DNA from: Amycolatopsis thailandensis
GTDB lineage: Bacteria; Actinomycetota; Actinomycetes; Mycobacteriales; Pseudonocardiaceae
Reading direction: 5' to 3'
Assembly: GCF_002234405.1 (NCBI RefSeq)
Contig: NZ_NMQT01000075.1
Location: forward strand, 20,914 to 84,913
DNA length: 64,000 nt
Shown here: piece after piece, positions 44,769 through 53,365 of the stretch
Layout of the letters: every line of letters begins with the position of its first letter
Numbering within the stretch: the first letter of the stretch is position 1
Made by a program: the position numbers and the translations under genes
The notes under the pieces: model-generated
Database searches by the model: none
Told to the model about the DNA's origin: nothing
The model's input: only the letters and a program-made list of their open reading frames with translations

Positions 44769-45146
44769 TAATGTTGTGTGACTGGCGAACCTATGCATTT
44801 GCCACTTAAGTGTGACGACAGATGCTCGTTGGCATTTACCGGAGCTATTTGGCATGGCGGTAGTCGAGGTGGCCAAGGCTGTGAGAACGCTGCTGTCGAT
44901 GCCGATGGTCCGCGAGTCGGCTTTGACGGTGTAGATCTCCAGGGTTCTGGCCGGTGCCACGGACCGGACGTTGTCCTCCTCGGTCAGCGTGTCGAGTCCG
45001 TCGCTGCTGAGGCGTCGTGATGATCGACCGCCGAAGCACGATCTATGCCCGAACGAGAACTGCCACGTCAGACGAAATCGCGGTGCCAACTCTTGTCGTC
45101 ACCTCAAGAGCGATCCGGCGAAATAGGGCGCCTCTCTCCGCATTCA
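44769..45146. other. intergenic region, possible gene remnant
   Basis: No intact gene. One minus-strand stretch reads TVKADSRTIGIDSSVLTAL with protein-like composition but no start context or family match. It may be a relic. The rest shows nothing that I can name. Confidence 0.35.
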
Positions 45147-45194
45147 GTCCTCTGGTTGCGATAGTTCGCAACCGAACCACCGCAACCAGAGGAC
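45147..45194 (-). terminator. terminator hairpin after the ABC-F gene
   Basis: GTCCTCTGGTTGCG (45147-45160) pairs perfectly with CGCAACCAGAGGAC (45181-45194). A nested GGTTGCG/CGCAACC alternative pairing exists inside. It starts 11 bases after the ABC-F stop. Confidence 0.65.
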
Positions 45195-45204
45195 CAATGG
45201 CGGA

Positions 45205-46824
45205 TCAGGACTCCAAAAGAGCCCCATCGGCCAGTCGAATACGCCGGTCCACCTTGATCTCGGTCAGGAACCGTTCGTCGTGACTCACGACCACGAAGGC
45301 CCCTTGATAGGCCCCCAAAGCGCTTTCGAGTTGCCCGACGCTGACCAGGTCGAGGTTGTTCGTCGGCTCGTCCAGCAGCAGCAACTGCGGCGCGGGTTCG
45401 GCGAACAGCATGCAGGCGAGGGTCGCGCGCAGGCGTTCGCCGCCGGAGAGGACGCCGACGGGAAGCTGGCTTCGCGCGCCTCGGAACAGGAAGCGGGCGA
45501 GCAGCGTCATCCGCTGCGACTCGGGAAGGCTCGGGGCGAACGCCGCGAAGTTCTCGGCGATGGTCCGGTCGAGGTCCAGCAGGTCCAGGCGCTGCGAGAG
45601 ATACGCGATCCGGCCTTCGGCGCGTTTGATGACGCCGCCGGCAGGGGCGAGGTCTCCGTTGAGCACCCGCAGGAGTGTCGACTTGCCGGAGCCGTTACCG
45701 CCGGTCAGCGCGATCCGCTCGGGGCCGCGGATCGTGAGGTCGACGCCGTCGCCCGCGAAGACGTTCCGGTCGCCGTAGCGCACCTGGATGTGCTCGCCGT
45801 GGAACACCGTGCGCCCGGCGGGGACGTTGGTGCCCGGCAGGATCAACGCGATCTTCTGATCGTCGCGAAGAGAGCGTTCGGCCTCGTCGAGGCGATTCTT
45901 CGCGTCGCTCACCCGCGCGGCGTGCGTCTCGTTCGCCTTTCCCGCGGATTCCTGGGCGTTGCGTTTCATGGTGCCGGCGAAAATCTTCGGCAGACCCGCG
46001 TTGCCGAGGTTGCGGGCCGCGATCCCCGCTCGTCGCGCGGCCCGCTCGCGGGCTTGCTGCATCTCCCGTTTCTCGCGTTTGACCTCTTGTTCCGCGCTGC
46101 GGACGTTGCGCTCGGCGACTTCCCGCTCGGCTTTGACCGCGGCTTCGTACTGGGTGAAGTTCCCGCCGTGGTACCGAAGATCGCCGCGGTCGAGTTCGGC
46201 GATCCGGTCCATCCGGTCGAGCAGCTCCCGGTCGTGGCTCACCAGCAGCAGGCAGCCCGACCAGTCTTCGAGCACGCCGTAGAGCTTGCGGCGGGCTTCG
46301 AGGTCGAGGTTGTTGGTCGGTTCGTCCAGCAGCAGGATGTCGGGCCGTTTCAGCAGCTGCGCGGCCAGGCCGAGCGAGATGATCTGCCCGCCGCTCAACG
46401 TGCGCAGGTTCCGGTCGAGCGAGATGCCGTCGAGGCCGAGCCGGTCGAGCTGGGCGCGAGTGCGTTCCTCGATGTCCCAATCGTTGCCGATGGTGGTGAA
46501 GTGCTCGTCGCTCGCGTCGCCGGACTCGATCGCGCTCAAGGCCGCGAGCTGCGGCGCGATGCCCAGGACCTCGGCCACGTCCAGCTCGGCGGTGAGCGGA
46601 AGGGACTGCGGCAGGTAGCCGAGGACGCCCTGAGTGGACACGGTCCCGGAGGTCGGCCGCAGCTCGCCGGCGATCAGCTTGAGGAGCGTGCTCTTGCCCG
46701 CCCCGTTGGGAGCGACCAGACCGGTGCGGCCACCGGGCACGGTGAAGGACAGGTCGTCGAAGACCGGGGTGTCATCCGGCCAGGCGAAGGACAGGGCGGA
46801 CACGACGACGAAGGCGTCTGACAT
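45205..46824 (-). CDS. ABC-F family ATPase (ribosome-associated)
   Basis: 539 residues with two ABC cassettes and no membrane part. Cassette 1 has Walker A APNGAGKSTLLK, signature LSGGQ and LLLDEPTNNLDLEARR. Cassette 2 has GGNGSGKSTLLR, LSGGERLRATLA and LLLDEPTNNLDL. Between them lies a charged coiled-coil linker (about 225-330, QEVKREKREMQQARERAARRAG), the P-site tRNA interaction motif in ABC-F proteins. Both cassettes look catalytically intact. Such proteins rescue ribosomes or protect them from antibiotics. An upstream leader ORF and hairpin suggest antibiotic-responsive attenuation, favouring a resistance role. Confidence 0.9.
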   Translation of the reverse strand: MSDAFVVVSALSFAWPDDTPVFDDLSFTVPGGRTGLVAPNGAGKSTLLKLIAGELRPTSGTVSTQGVLGYLPQSLPLTAELDVAEVLGIAPQLAALSAIESGDASDEHFTTIGNDWDIEERTRAQLDRLGLDGISLDRNLRTLSGGQIISLGLAAQLLKRPDILLLDEPTNNLDLEARRKLYGVLEDWSGCLLLVSHDRELLDRMDRIAELDRGDLRYHGGNFTQYEAAVKAEREVAERNVRSAEQEVKREKREMQQARERAARRAGIAARNLGNAGLPKIFAGTMKRNAQESAGKANETHAARVSDAKNRLDEAERSLRDDQKIALILPGTNVPAGRTVFHGEHIQVRYGDRNVFAGDGVDLTIRGPERIALTGGNGSGKSTLLRVLNGDLAPAGGVIKRAEGRIAYLSQRLDLLDLDRTIAENFAAFAPSLPESQRMTLLARFLFRGARSQLPVGVLSGGERLRATLACMLFAEPAPQLLLLDEPTNNLDLVSVGQLESALGAYQGAFVVVSHDERFLTEIKVDRRIRLADGALLES

Positions 46825-46900
46825 GGAAATGACCTCGTGAAAGACAGCGGGCGCTCTGAAGCAGCACCGCGGTGGACGTGGCTTTGAGGGGACGACAAAG

Positions 46901-46930
46901 AGGCCACCTCGGCGTCAGCGCCGGTGGCCT
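46901..46930 (-). promoter_or_regulatory. attenuator hairpin in the ABC-F leader
   Basis: On the minus strand AGGCCACC and GGTGGCCT form a perfect 8-bp stem, with a further partial GGCG/CGCC pairing inside, followed by CTTTGTCG. The leader ORF stops inside its loop region. It lies 77 bases upstream of the ABC-F start. Confidence 0.6.
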
Positions 46931-47013
46931 GGCAACTCCGGCTCACCCGGAGATGTCGTCTTCACCTGCCACGTCTGGTCTCCATGCTCGTTGATCAGCT
47001 GCGCCTCCACCAT
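46915..47013 (-). CDS. 32-residue leader peptide upstream of the ABC-F gene
   Basis: A short frame from ATG 47013 (after GCAGGTCTTGTT) begins MVEAQLINEHGDQTW and ends PGHRR at a TGA located inside the attenuator hairpin (46915-46917). This layout, with a leader stop within a terminator, is the standard design for ribosome-mediated attenuation of ABC-F resistance genes. A stalled ribosome would prevent hairpin folding and let transcription continue. An AT-rich stretch (about 47098-47118) upstream fits a promoter. Translation of the peptide is inferred only. Confidence 0.5.
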   Translation of the reverse strand: MVEAQLINEHGDQTWQVKTTSPGEPELPGHRR

Positions 47014-47268
47014 AACAAGACCTGCCGGAGCGCGGCCACCGGAATCCCCGCCGCCGGCTCCGGTAAGAGCGTGAACGAGGGGTCGTCGATACGACTTCCG
47101 ATTTATTTTCTTTTGTTCACAGCGATTCCCGATGATCGGTACTTGTGATGCGGATCATATTCATTGAGGGACGCAGAGGTCACTTCTAATGTTCGTCAGG
47201 TGACGGTTTCCGTACTGGGGATTACGCGCTCCGTCACCGCCCATTTCTTTGACCTGGAAGGTTCTTCG

Positions 47269-48588
47269 ATGACGCCGAGATCCCGAAGACTGATCGCGAC
47301 CGCGGTGACCGCGATGGGGACGTTCGCCCTGGTCGCCCCACCGGTGCAGGCCGCCGAAATCGCTGTGCCGTGTGACACGGGGGCACTGATCCAGGCGATC
47401 GCCGAGGCCAACTCCACCACGACGCCGGACACTTTGTCCTTGGCGGCGAATTGCGTCTACACCCTCACCGCGGTCGCGGACGCCGCTCACGAAGCCGGAC
47501 TGCCCGCCATCAGGGAAAAGCTCACCATCAACGGCAACCACGCCACTATCGCCCGCGCCAAGGACGCACCCCAGTTCCGGATCCTTTCCAACCGGGGTGA
47601 CCTGACACTCGACAAGGTCACGATCACCGGTGGTCACGCCCCTGACGGCATCGGAGTCGACTCCTACGGGTACGCGAAATCCGGAAGTTCCGGTGGCGGA
47701 ATCCGCAACTGGGGGCCGCTGACCATCACCGACAGCGTCATCTCCGGCAACATCGCCGGCTCGGGTGCTCCCGGTGGTGACGCCACGGCCACCACCGAGG
47801 CCGGCAGTGGCGGGAGCGGAGGTTTCGGAGGTGGGATCGCCTCCTACGGCTCTTCCCAGGAGCCTTTGACGATCACGAACAGTTCCATTCTCGGCAACTC
47901 TTCCGGTTCCGGTGGCCGGGGTGGCAAAGGCATGGCCGCCAAACGGGGTGGCTCGGGCGGTTCGGGCGGATACGGGGGCGGCGCCAACGTGTCCACGGGC
48001 ACCGTCCTGCGGATCACCGGCGGTGCTGTCACCGACAACATCTCCGGGAGCGGTGGTCACGGTGGTGCGGGTGGCCCCGATGGCGGCGTAGGCGGCAACG
48101 GAGGCAGTGGTGGAGTGGCCGGTGGCCTGCTGATGTCAACACGCCAAGGCGCACCGCTGAATCCGGTCATCACCGGCACCAAGATCGCCGGGAACCAAGC
48201 GGGTCGCGGCGGCGACGCCGGTGTCGAGGGACCCGGCGGCTACTCCGGAATCTCCGGCTACGGCGGCCAAGGTGGCGGGTTCGGCGTCTTCAACGACGAT
48301 CTCACCCTCGACGGGGCCACGGTCGGCGACAACGTCGCGGGTGAACCCGGAACGGGCCGCTACCCGTCTCCCGCTGCCGGTGGAGGCATCTACACGATCA
48401 GCGCACGTGTCGCGCTGGTCAACGGGGCCGAGGTGAGCGGCAATCGGCCGGACAACTGCGCTTCCGTCGCGGACGTACCTGGTTGCGTGAACGCCTTCCG
48501 TGCGCACCGCGCCGTCGAAACCGGCGCTCAGGACCGCAGGATGGCCGAACTCGCCGAGGCGGAACGGGCAGCGGTCGCCGTCAGGTGA
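47269..48588 (+). CDS. secreted glycine-rich parallel beta-helix protein
   Basis: 439 residues. The signal peptide is MTPRSRRLIATAVTAMGTFALVAPPVQAA. The mature region has repeated LTITDSVISGNIAGSG / LTITNSSILGNSSGSG / LRITGGAVTDNISGSG / VITGTKIAGNQAGRG units, each followed by a Gly-rich segment (GGSGGFGGG, GGRGGKG, GGYGGGA). These are pectate-lyase-like right-handed beta-helix coils with glycine loops. CDTGALIQAIAEAN resembles the start of choice-of-anchor and polymorphic outer-surface repeats. ATG 47269 follows GGAAGG. Likely surface or extracellular; no catalytic residues recognised. Confidence 0.8.
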   Translation: MTPRSRRLIATAVTAMGTFALVAPPVQAAEIAVPCDTGALIQAIAEANSTTTPDTLSLAANCVYTLTAVADAAHEAGLPAIREKLTINGNHATIARAKDAPQFRILSNRGDLTLDKVTITGGHAPDGIGVDSYGYAKSGSSGGGIRNWGPLTITDSVISGNIAGSGAPGGDATATTEAGSGGSGGFGGGIASYGSSQEPLTITNSSILGNSSGSGGRGGKGMAAKRGGSGGSGGYGGGANVSTGTVLRITGGAVTDNISGSGGHGGAGGPDGGVGGNGGSGGVAGGLLMSTRQGAPLNPVITGTKIAGNQAGRGGDAGVEGPGGYSGISGYGGQGGGFGVFNDDLTLDGATVGDNVAGEPGTGRYPSPAAGGGIYTISARVALVNGAEVSGNRPDNCASVADVPGCVNAFRAHRAVETGAQDRRMAELAEAERAAVAVR

Positions 48589-48595
48589 CCTGAGT

Positions 48596-48639
48596 CGTCA
48601 TGCAGGGTCCCTTCCGAGCGGAAGAGACCCTGCATGACG
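48596..48639. terminator. bidirectional terminator
   Basis: CGTCATGCAGGGTC (48596-48609) pairs with GACCCTGCATGACG (48626-48639), with an inner CTTCC/GGAAG stem. It lies between the convergent genes ending at 48588 and 48645. Confidence 0.8.
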
Positions 48640-48644
48640 CCGTC

Positions 48645-50048
48645 TCAGCCCAGCCCGTTCAGCCTGATCGCCCTGGCGTACCAGAGCGCGCTCTGCTTCG
48701 GCGTCCGCCGCTGGGTGGCGTAGTCGACGTGCACGAGGCCGAACCGTTTGGCGTACCCCTCGGCCCACTCGAAATTGTCGAGCAACGACCAGTAGAAGTA
48801 CCCGCGCAGGTCGACACCCGCCTCGATCGCCTCGTACGCGGCACGCAGATGCGAGTCGAGGAAGGCGATCCGGTCGGTGTCCGCGATCTCCCCGCCGACG
48901 ACGACGTCCGGATAGGACGCGCCGTTTTCGGTGATGTACAACGGGACCGGCCGATACTCGCGATGGACCCGCAGGAGGCAATCGGTGAGCCGCGAAGGCT
49001 GAACCTCCCAGCCCGAGTCGGTGCGCGACGCCGCCTCGTCGGGCACGAAATGGACATCGGGGGCACCGAGCCAGTCGTCGCCCGCCGGTTCGCTGCCGGG
49101 CAGGGGAGTGCCCGCGACCTGATAGCCGCGGTAGTAGTTGATGCCCAGCCAATCGACCGGGGCGGCGATGGTCGCGAGATCGCCGTCTCGCACGAGCTCG
49201 CCGATCCCCAGCGGAGCGAGGTCGGCGAGCAGGTCCGCGGGGTAGGAGCCGCGAAGCACGGGGTCGAGGAAGAGCCGGTTCTGAAGACCGTCGACCCGGC
49301 GTGCCGCCTCGGCGTCCACAGTGGACGAAGGGTCCGTCGCGGACACCGGGTACAGGTTCAAGGTCACCCCGGACGACGCCGCCGGCGCGTGCCGCCGCAG
49401 GACGTCCATCGCCAGCCCGTGCCCCAGCAGGAGATGGTGCGCGGCCGCGACGGCGGCCCGGGGCTCCTTCCTGCCGGGAGCGTGGATCCCTCGCGCGTAG
49501 CCCAGCATCGCGGCACACCACGGCTCGTTCAGGGTGGACCAGCGCGTCACCCGGTCGCCCAGCCGCGCCACGATCGTTTCGGCGTACTCGGCGAACCGGA
49601 AGGCGGTCTCGCGAGTGGCCCAGCCGCCCTCGTCTTCCAGCGTTTGAGGGAGATCCCAGTGGTACAGCGTCGCCCAGGGCTCGACGCCCGCTTCGAGAAG
49701 CCTGTCGACGAGCCGGTCGTAGAACGCGATTCCCTCAGGATTCGGGGCACCGCCGTCGGGCCGGATCCGCGGCCACGACAGGGAGAACCGGTACGCCCCG
49801 AGCCCGAGCCGCCGCATCAGGTCGACGTCTTCGGCGTAGCGCCGGTAATGATCGGCCCCCGGTTCGCCGGTGTCGCCGCCGACCACGGCCCCCGGCCTGC
49901 GGGCGAAGACGTCCCAGATCGAGTCGGTGCGGCCGTCGACGGCCGTGGCGCCTTCGACCTGGAAGGCCGCGGTGGCGGCGCCCCACACGAATCCGGGCGG
50001 GAACAGCAGCGCGGTCTTCGCCCGGACACTGTCGGGATGAGCGGACAT
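48645..50048 (-). CDS. bglC: GH1 beta-glucosidase
   Basis: 467 residues, no signal peptide, so cytosolic. GH1 TIM-barrel marks are FVWGAATAAFQVEGA at the N-terminus, acid/base E175 in STLNEPW, and nucleophile E374 in YITENG, with WSLLDNFEWAEGY near the end. It would hydrolyse cellobiose and short cello-oligosaccharides taken up by the adjacent importer. ATG 50048 follows AAAGGGTGACC, two bases after the cebG-type stop, so it is the last gene of the cebEFG unit. The order matches the Streptomyces cebR-cebEFG-bglC locus. Confidence 0.92.
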   Translation of the reverse strand: MSAHPDSVRAKTALLFPPGFVWGAATAAFQVEGATAVDGRTDSIWDVFARRPGAVVGGDTGEPGADHYRRYAEDVDLMRRLGLGAYRFSLSWPRIRPDGGAPNPEGIAFYDRLVDRLLEAGVEPWATLYHWDLPQTLEDEGGWATRETAFRFAEYAETIVARLGDRVTRWSTLNEPWCAAMLGYARGIHAPGRKEPRAAVAAAHHLLLGHGLAMDVLRRHAPAASSGVTLNLYPVSATDPSSTVDAEAARRVDGLQNRLFLDPVLRGSYPADLLADLAPLGIGELVRDGDLATIAAPVDWLGINYYRGYQVAGTPLPGSEPAGDDWLGAPDVHFVPDEAASRTDSGWEVQPSRLTDCLLRVHREYRPVPLYITENGASYPDVVVGGEIADTDRIAFLDSHLRAAYEAIEAGVDLRGYFYWSLLDNFEWAEGYAKRFGLVHVDYATQRRTPKQSALWYARAIRLNGLG

Positions 50049-50050
50049 GG

Positions 50051-50896
50051 TCACCCTTTCACGGCACCTTGCATGATCCCGGCCACGATCTGGCGGCCGA
50101 GGAGGAGGAAGACGATGAGGATCGGGATGGTGGCCAGGGTGGTTCCGGCCAGCACCAGCGAATAGTCGACGTAGTAGCCGCTCTGGAGCTTCTCCAGTGC
50201 CAGCTGGACCGTGGGATTTCCGGCGTCCAGCACGACGAGCGGCCAGAGGAAGTCGTTCCACGAGGTCATGAACGTGAACATCGCCAGGATCGCCGCCGCC
50301 GGGCGGACCGCGGGCAGGCAGACGTTCCAGAAGATCCGGATCATGCTGCACCCGTCGACCCGCGCCGCCTCGATCAGTTCGTACGGCACCGCGTCCACCG
50401 TGTACTGGCGCATCCAGAAGACGCCGAACGCGGTCACCAGGTTGGGCACGATCACCGACTGGAGCCCGCCCGCCCAGCCGAACTCCGACATCGCCATGAA
50501 CAACGGGATGACCCCGAGCTGGGTCGGCACGGCGAGCGTGACGACGATGAACACGAACAACCCGTTCCGGCCGCGGAACCGCAGTTTGGCGAACGCGAAC
50601 CCGGCCAGCGCCGAGAACAGCACCGTGGTGAGCGTGACCGTGCCGGACACGATCAGGCTGTTCCCCAGCGCTTTCCAGAACGAGACGGTGTCGAACACGC
50701 GCGCCGCGTTGGCGAAGAAGTTCCCGCCCGGCAGGAACGGCGGGACCCGCTCGGTGAGCATCCCGCTGTCCCGGCTCGCCACCAGGAACGACCAGTAGAA
50801 CGGGAAGAGCGAGCCCAGCACGAAGATCGTCAGCACGACGTAGGTCGCTCGGCGCGGTTTGCCCAGGGCCGAGACCCTCGGTTCGAGTGTGGTCAT
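50051..50896 (-). CDS. cebG: sugar ABC transporter permease (CebG-like)
   Basis: 281 residues, six membrane segments, MalG class. The inner-membrane coupling loop EAARVDGCSMIRIFWNVCLPAVRPA carries the EAA motif. ATG 50896 overlaps the cebF stop as ATGA. It forms the permease pair with the upstream gene. No ATPase gene is present, and in Streptomyces the shared MsiK ATPase is encoded elsewhere. Confidence 0.9.
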   Translation of the reverse strand: MTTLEPRVSALGKPRRATYVVLTIFVLGSLFPFYWSFLVASRDSGMLTERVPPFLPGGNFFANAARVFDTVSFWKALGNSLIVSGTVTLTTVLFSALAGFAFAKLRFRGRNGLFVFIVVTLAVPTQLGVIPLFMAMSEFGWAGGLQSVIVPNLVTAFGVFWMRQYTVDAVPYELIEAARVDGCSMIRIFWNVCLPAVRPAAAILAMFTFMTSWNDFLWPLVVLDAGNPTVQLALEKLQSGYYVDYSLVLAGTTLATIPILIVFLLLGRQIVAGIMQGAVKG

Positions 50897-51873
50897 TTCT
50901 TCTTCACCGCCGCGAGCCTCCCGGTGAGGAAGAAGTTCACCAGCGCGATCAGCACGATGATCAGGAACAGCACCCACGCGATCGCGGAGGCGTAGCCGAG
51001 TTCGTAGTTCTCGAAGGCCGTTTGGTACAGGTACAGCGTCACCGTCTGGAACTGGTTGGACGAACCGCCGTTGTTCGACCCCGGCATGGCGTCGAACAGC
51101 TTGGGCTCGGTGAAGATCTGCAAGCCGCCGATCGTCGAGGTGATCGTGACGAAGATCAGCGTCGGCTTCAGCAACGGCAGGGTGATACTGCGGAACCGGC
51201 GTGCCGGGCCCGCGCCGTCGATGACGGCGGCCTCGTGCAGTTCCTTCGGGATGGCCTGCATGGCCGCCAGGACGATCAGCGCGTTGTAACCGGTCCAGCG
51301 CCAGTTCACCATGATCGCGATCGCGACATGGCTGCTGAACCGGTCGGCCTGCCAGTCGACCGGGTCCAGTCCGATCGTCTGCAACAGGCCGTTGACCAGG
51401 CCGTACTTCGGTCCGAACAGGTTCGCGAAGATGATCCCGAGCGCCACCAGGCTCGCGGCGTAGGGGAGCAGGACCCCGACCCGCCAGCCGGTCGCCCCGC
51501 GCAGCCGGGCGCTGAGCAACGCCGCCAGGAGCACCGCGATGATCAGCTGGGGGACGCTGGAGAGCAGGAAGATGCTGACGGTGTTCTCGAGCGCGTTCCA
51601 GAACTGCGTGTCGGCGAACAGTTCCTTGAAGTTGTCCAGCCCGATGAAATCCGGATCGTCGTCGCCCGCTTCCCAGCTGAACAGCGACACGTATGCCGTG
51701 TACAGCAGCGGGAACAGCCCGACGATCCCGAAGACCACGAAGAACGGGGCGATGTAGAGGTACGGCGAGACTTTGACGTCCCAACGGCTGAGCCGGTGGC
51801 GGAGGGTGGGCCGGGGCGACGTACGCGCCCCGGCCTTCGCCTCGTCAGGCTTGATCTTGTCGACGACGGTCAT
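50893..51873 (-). CDS. cebF: sugar ABC transporter permease (CebF-like)
   Basis: 326 residues, MalF class, with an N-terminal cytoplasmic tail and about six to seven membrane helices starting VSPYLYIAPFFVVFGIVGLFPLLYT. The EAA loop is LHEAAVIDGAGPARRFRSITLPLLKP. It lies three bases after the binding-protein stop and overlaps cebG. Confidence 0.9.
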   Translation of the reverse strand: MTVVDKIKPDEAKAGARTSPRPTLRHRLSRWDVKVSPYLYIAPFFVVFGIVGLFPLLYTAYVSLFSWEAGDDDPDFIGLDNFKELFADTQFWNALENTVSIFLLSSVPQLIIAVLLAALLSARLRGATGWRVGVLLPYAASLVALGIIFANLFGPKYGLVNGLLQTIGLDPVDWQADRFSSHVAIAIMVNWRWTGYNALIVLAAMQAIPKELHEAAVIDGAGPARRFRSITLPLLKPTLIFVTITSTIGGLQIFTEPKLFDAMPGSNNGGSSNQFQTVTLYLYQTAFENYELGYASAIAWVLFLIIVLIALVNFFLTGRLAAVKKK

Positions 51874-51876
51874 CGG

Positions 51877-53175
51877 TCAGCGCGTGATCTTCTTCGCGGC
51901 GTCGAGCAGTTGCGTCCAGCCCTCGTCGGGCGATTTGCCCTGCTCGACGGCTTGGAGCGCCGGGCTCGACGCGTTCTCCTGGATCTGGCCGTCACCGGGG
52001 CCCTTGTACTGCGGTTTGGCGACCTTCTTGGCCTGCTCGGCGAACAACCGGCCGATCTTCGCCCCGCCGAAGTAGGCGTCGGTCTCGCTCAGCAGCGCCG
52101 GGTCCTCCAGCGCCTTGACCTGACTGGGGAAGGTGCCCTTCGCCTGGAACGCCTTGATCTGCTGCTCGGGCGCGGTCAGCCAGGCGGCGAGTTCGGCCGC
52201 CTCCTTCGGATGCTTCGACTGCGTGGGCACGGTCAGGTACGAACCGCCCCAGTTCCCGCCGCCACCGGGGAAGGCCGCGGTGACCGCCCACTTGCCGGCG
52301 TTCTCCGGACCGGAGTGCTCCTCGATCACGCCGAGCATCCACGCGGGGCACACCTTCGTGGCGAACGCGCCCTGCTTGAACCCGGAGTTCCACTCGTTGC
52401 TGAACGCGGTCAGCTTGGCCGACTGTCCTTTCGCGACAGCGCCGGTCACCTTCGTCCAGGCGTCCTTGATGCCCTGGTTCGAATCCAGTGTCGGCTTGTC
52501 GTCGGGTCCGATGTAGCCGGTGGGGAGCTGGTTGACCATGGCGTTGAAGTTCTGCGCGGCCGAGTCGAACCACGCCTTCCCGCCGGTCTTCGCGACGTAC
52601 TGATCGCCCGCGGCGAAGTAGCTGTCCCAGGTCGCGAACAGCGGTTTGACGGCTTCGGGGTCGGACGGCAGGCCCGCCGCCTCCAGCATGTCCTTGCGGT
52701 AGCACATGGCCAGCGGGCCGATGTCCGTGCCGTAGCCGATGACCTTGCCGTCCTTGGTCTTCGCCGCGTCGTACTTCCAGCCGAGCCAGCGGTCGGGGGA
52801 GGCGTCCGCCGGGCCGATCCCGGGCAGGTCGTTGAACTTCGAACCCTTGTCGAGGACGTTGGACAGATGCCCTTCCTCGACCGCGGTGACGTCGGCGAGG
52901 CCGGAACCCGCTGCCAGTTTCGTGATCAGATCCTGGTGATACGGCCCGCCCTGGCCGGTTTTCCGGTGGGTGATCTTGATGTTCGGGTGCAGCCGTTCGT
53001 ACTCGGGAATGAGCGCCTCGTAGCCGAACTCGGTGAACGTCGCCAGCGACAGCTCGACCTTCGCGTTCGGATCCGACGCGGCGGGTGTCCCGCCGTCGTC
53101 ACCACCGCACGCCGCCAGGCCGACCGTCATCGTGATACCCAGTGTCAGCACCAGGCCGTTCCGGATCCTTCTCAC
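51877..53175 (-). CDS. cebE: cello-oligosaccharide-type substrate-binding lipoprotein (CebE-like)
   Basis: 432 residues from GTG 53175 (AGGGAC upstream). The lipobox LAAC puts the lipidated Cys at residue 23 of VRRIRNGLVLTLGITMTVGLAACGG. The mature part is an extracellular solute-binding protein of family 1 (KVELSLATFTEFGYEALIPEYERLHPNIKI, ITKLAAGSGLADVTAVEEG, several Trp for sugar stacking). It captures the sugar for the permeases. A perfect CebR box lies 35 bases upstream of its start. Substrate assignment rests on locus order and operator. Confidence 0.88.
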   Translation of the reverse strand: MRRIRNGLVLTLGITMTVGLAACGGDDGGTPAASDPNAKVELSLATFTEFGYEALIPEYERLHPNIKITHRKTGQGGPYHQDLITKLAAGSGLADVTAVEEGHLSNVLDKGSKFNDLPGIGPADASPDRWLGWKYDAAKTKDGKVIGYGTDIGPLAMCYRKDMLEAAGLPSDPEAVKPLFATWDSYFAAGDQYVAKTGGKAWFDSAAQNFNAMVNQLPTGYIGPDDKPTLDSNQGIKDAWTKVTGAVAKGQSAKLTAFSNEWNSGFKQGAFATKVCPAWMLGVIEEHSGPENAGKWAVTAAFPGGGGNWGGSYLTVPTQSKHPKEAAELAAWLTAPEQQIKAFQAKGTFPSQVKALEDPALLSETDAYFGGAKIGRLFAEQAKKVAKPQYKGPGDGQIQENASSPALQAVEQGKSPDEGWTQLLDAAKKITR

Positions 53176-53209
53176 GTCTTTGTCCCTTGCTGATGGGGTG
53201 AAGGAGAAA

Positions 53210-53225
53210 CTGGGAGCGCTCCCAG
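53210..53225 (-). promoter_or_regulatory. CebR operator 1 (perfect)
   Basis: CTGGGAGCGCTCCCAG contains the exact 14-bp Streptomyces CebR box TGGGAGCGCTCCCA. It lies between the cebE promoter and start. Confidence 0.88.
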
Positions 53226-53293
53226 GGATGCGCAGAGTTTGTCCCCCGAGGCGAGATCGTGTCAAGAGCTTGTAATGAGAGTGTTTCCGCCTA

Positions 53294-53307
53294 CGGGAGC
53301 GCTCTCA
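53294..53307 (+). promoter_or_regulatory. CebR operator 2 (imperfect)
   Basis: CGGGAGCGCTCTCA matches 12 of 14 positions of the CebR box. It lies about 60-70 bases upstream of the cebR start, which implies autoregulation. Confidence 0.75.
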
Positions 53308-53365
53308 GTGCCGACGGCCGCCGGACACTAAGCTGTCGGTGTCCGGATGGCGCTGAAGGGTGAAG

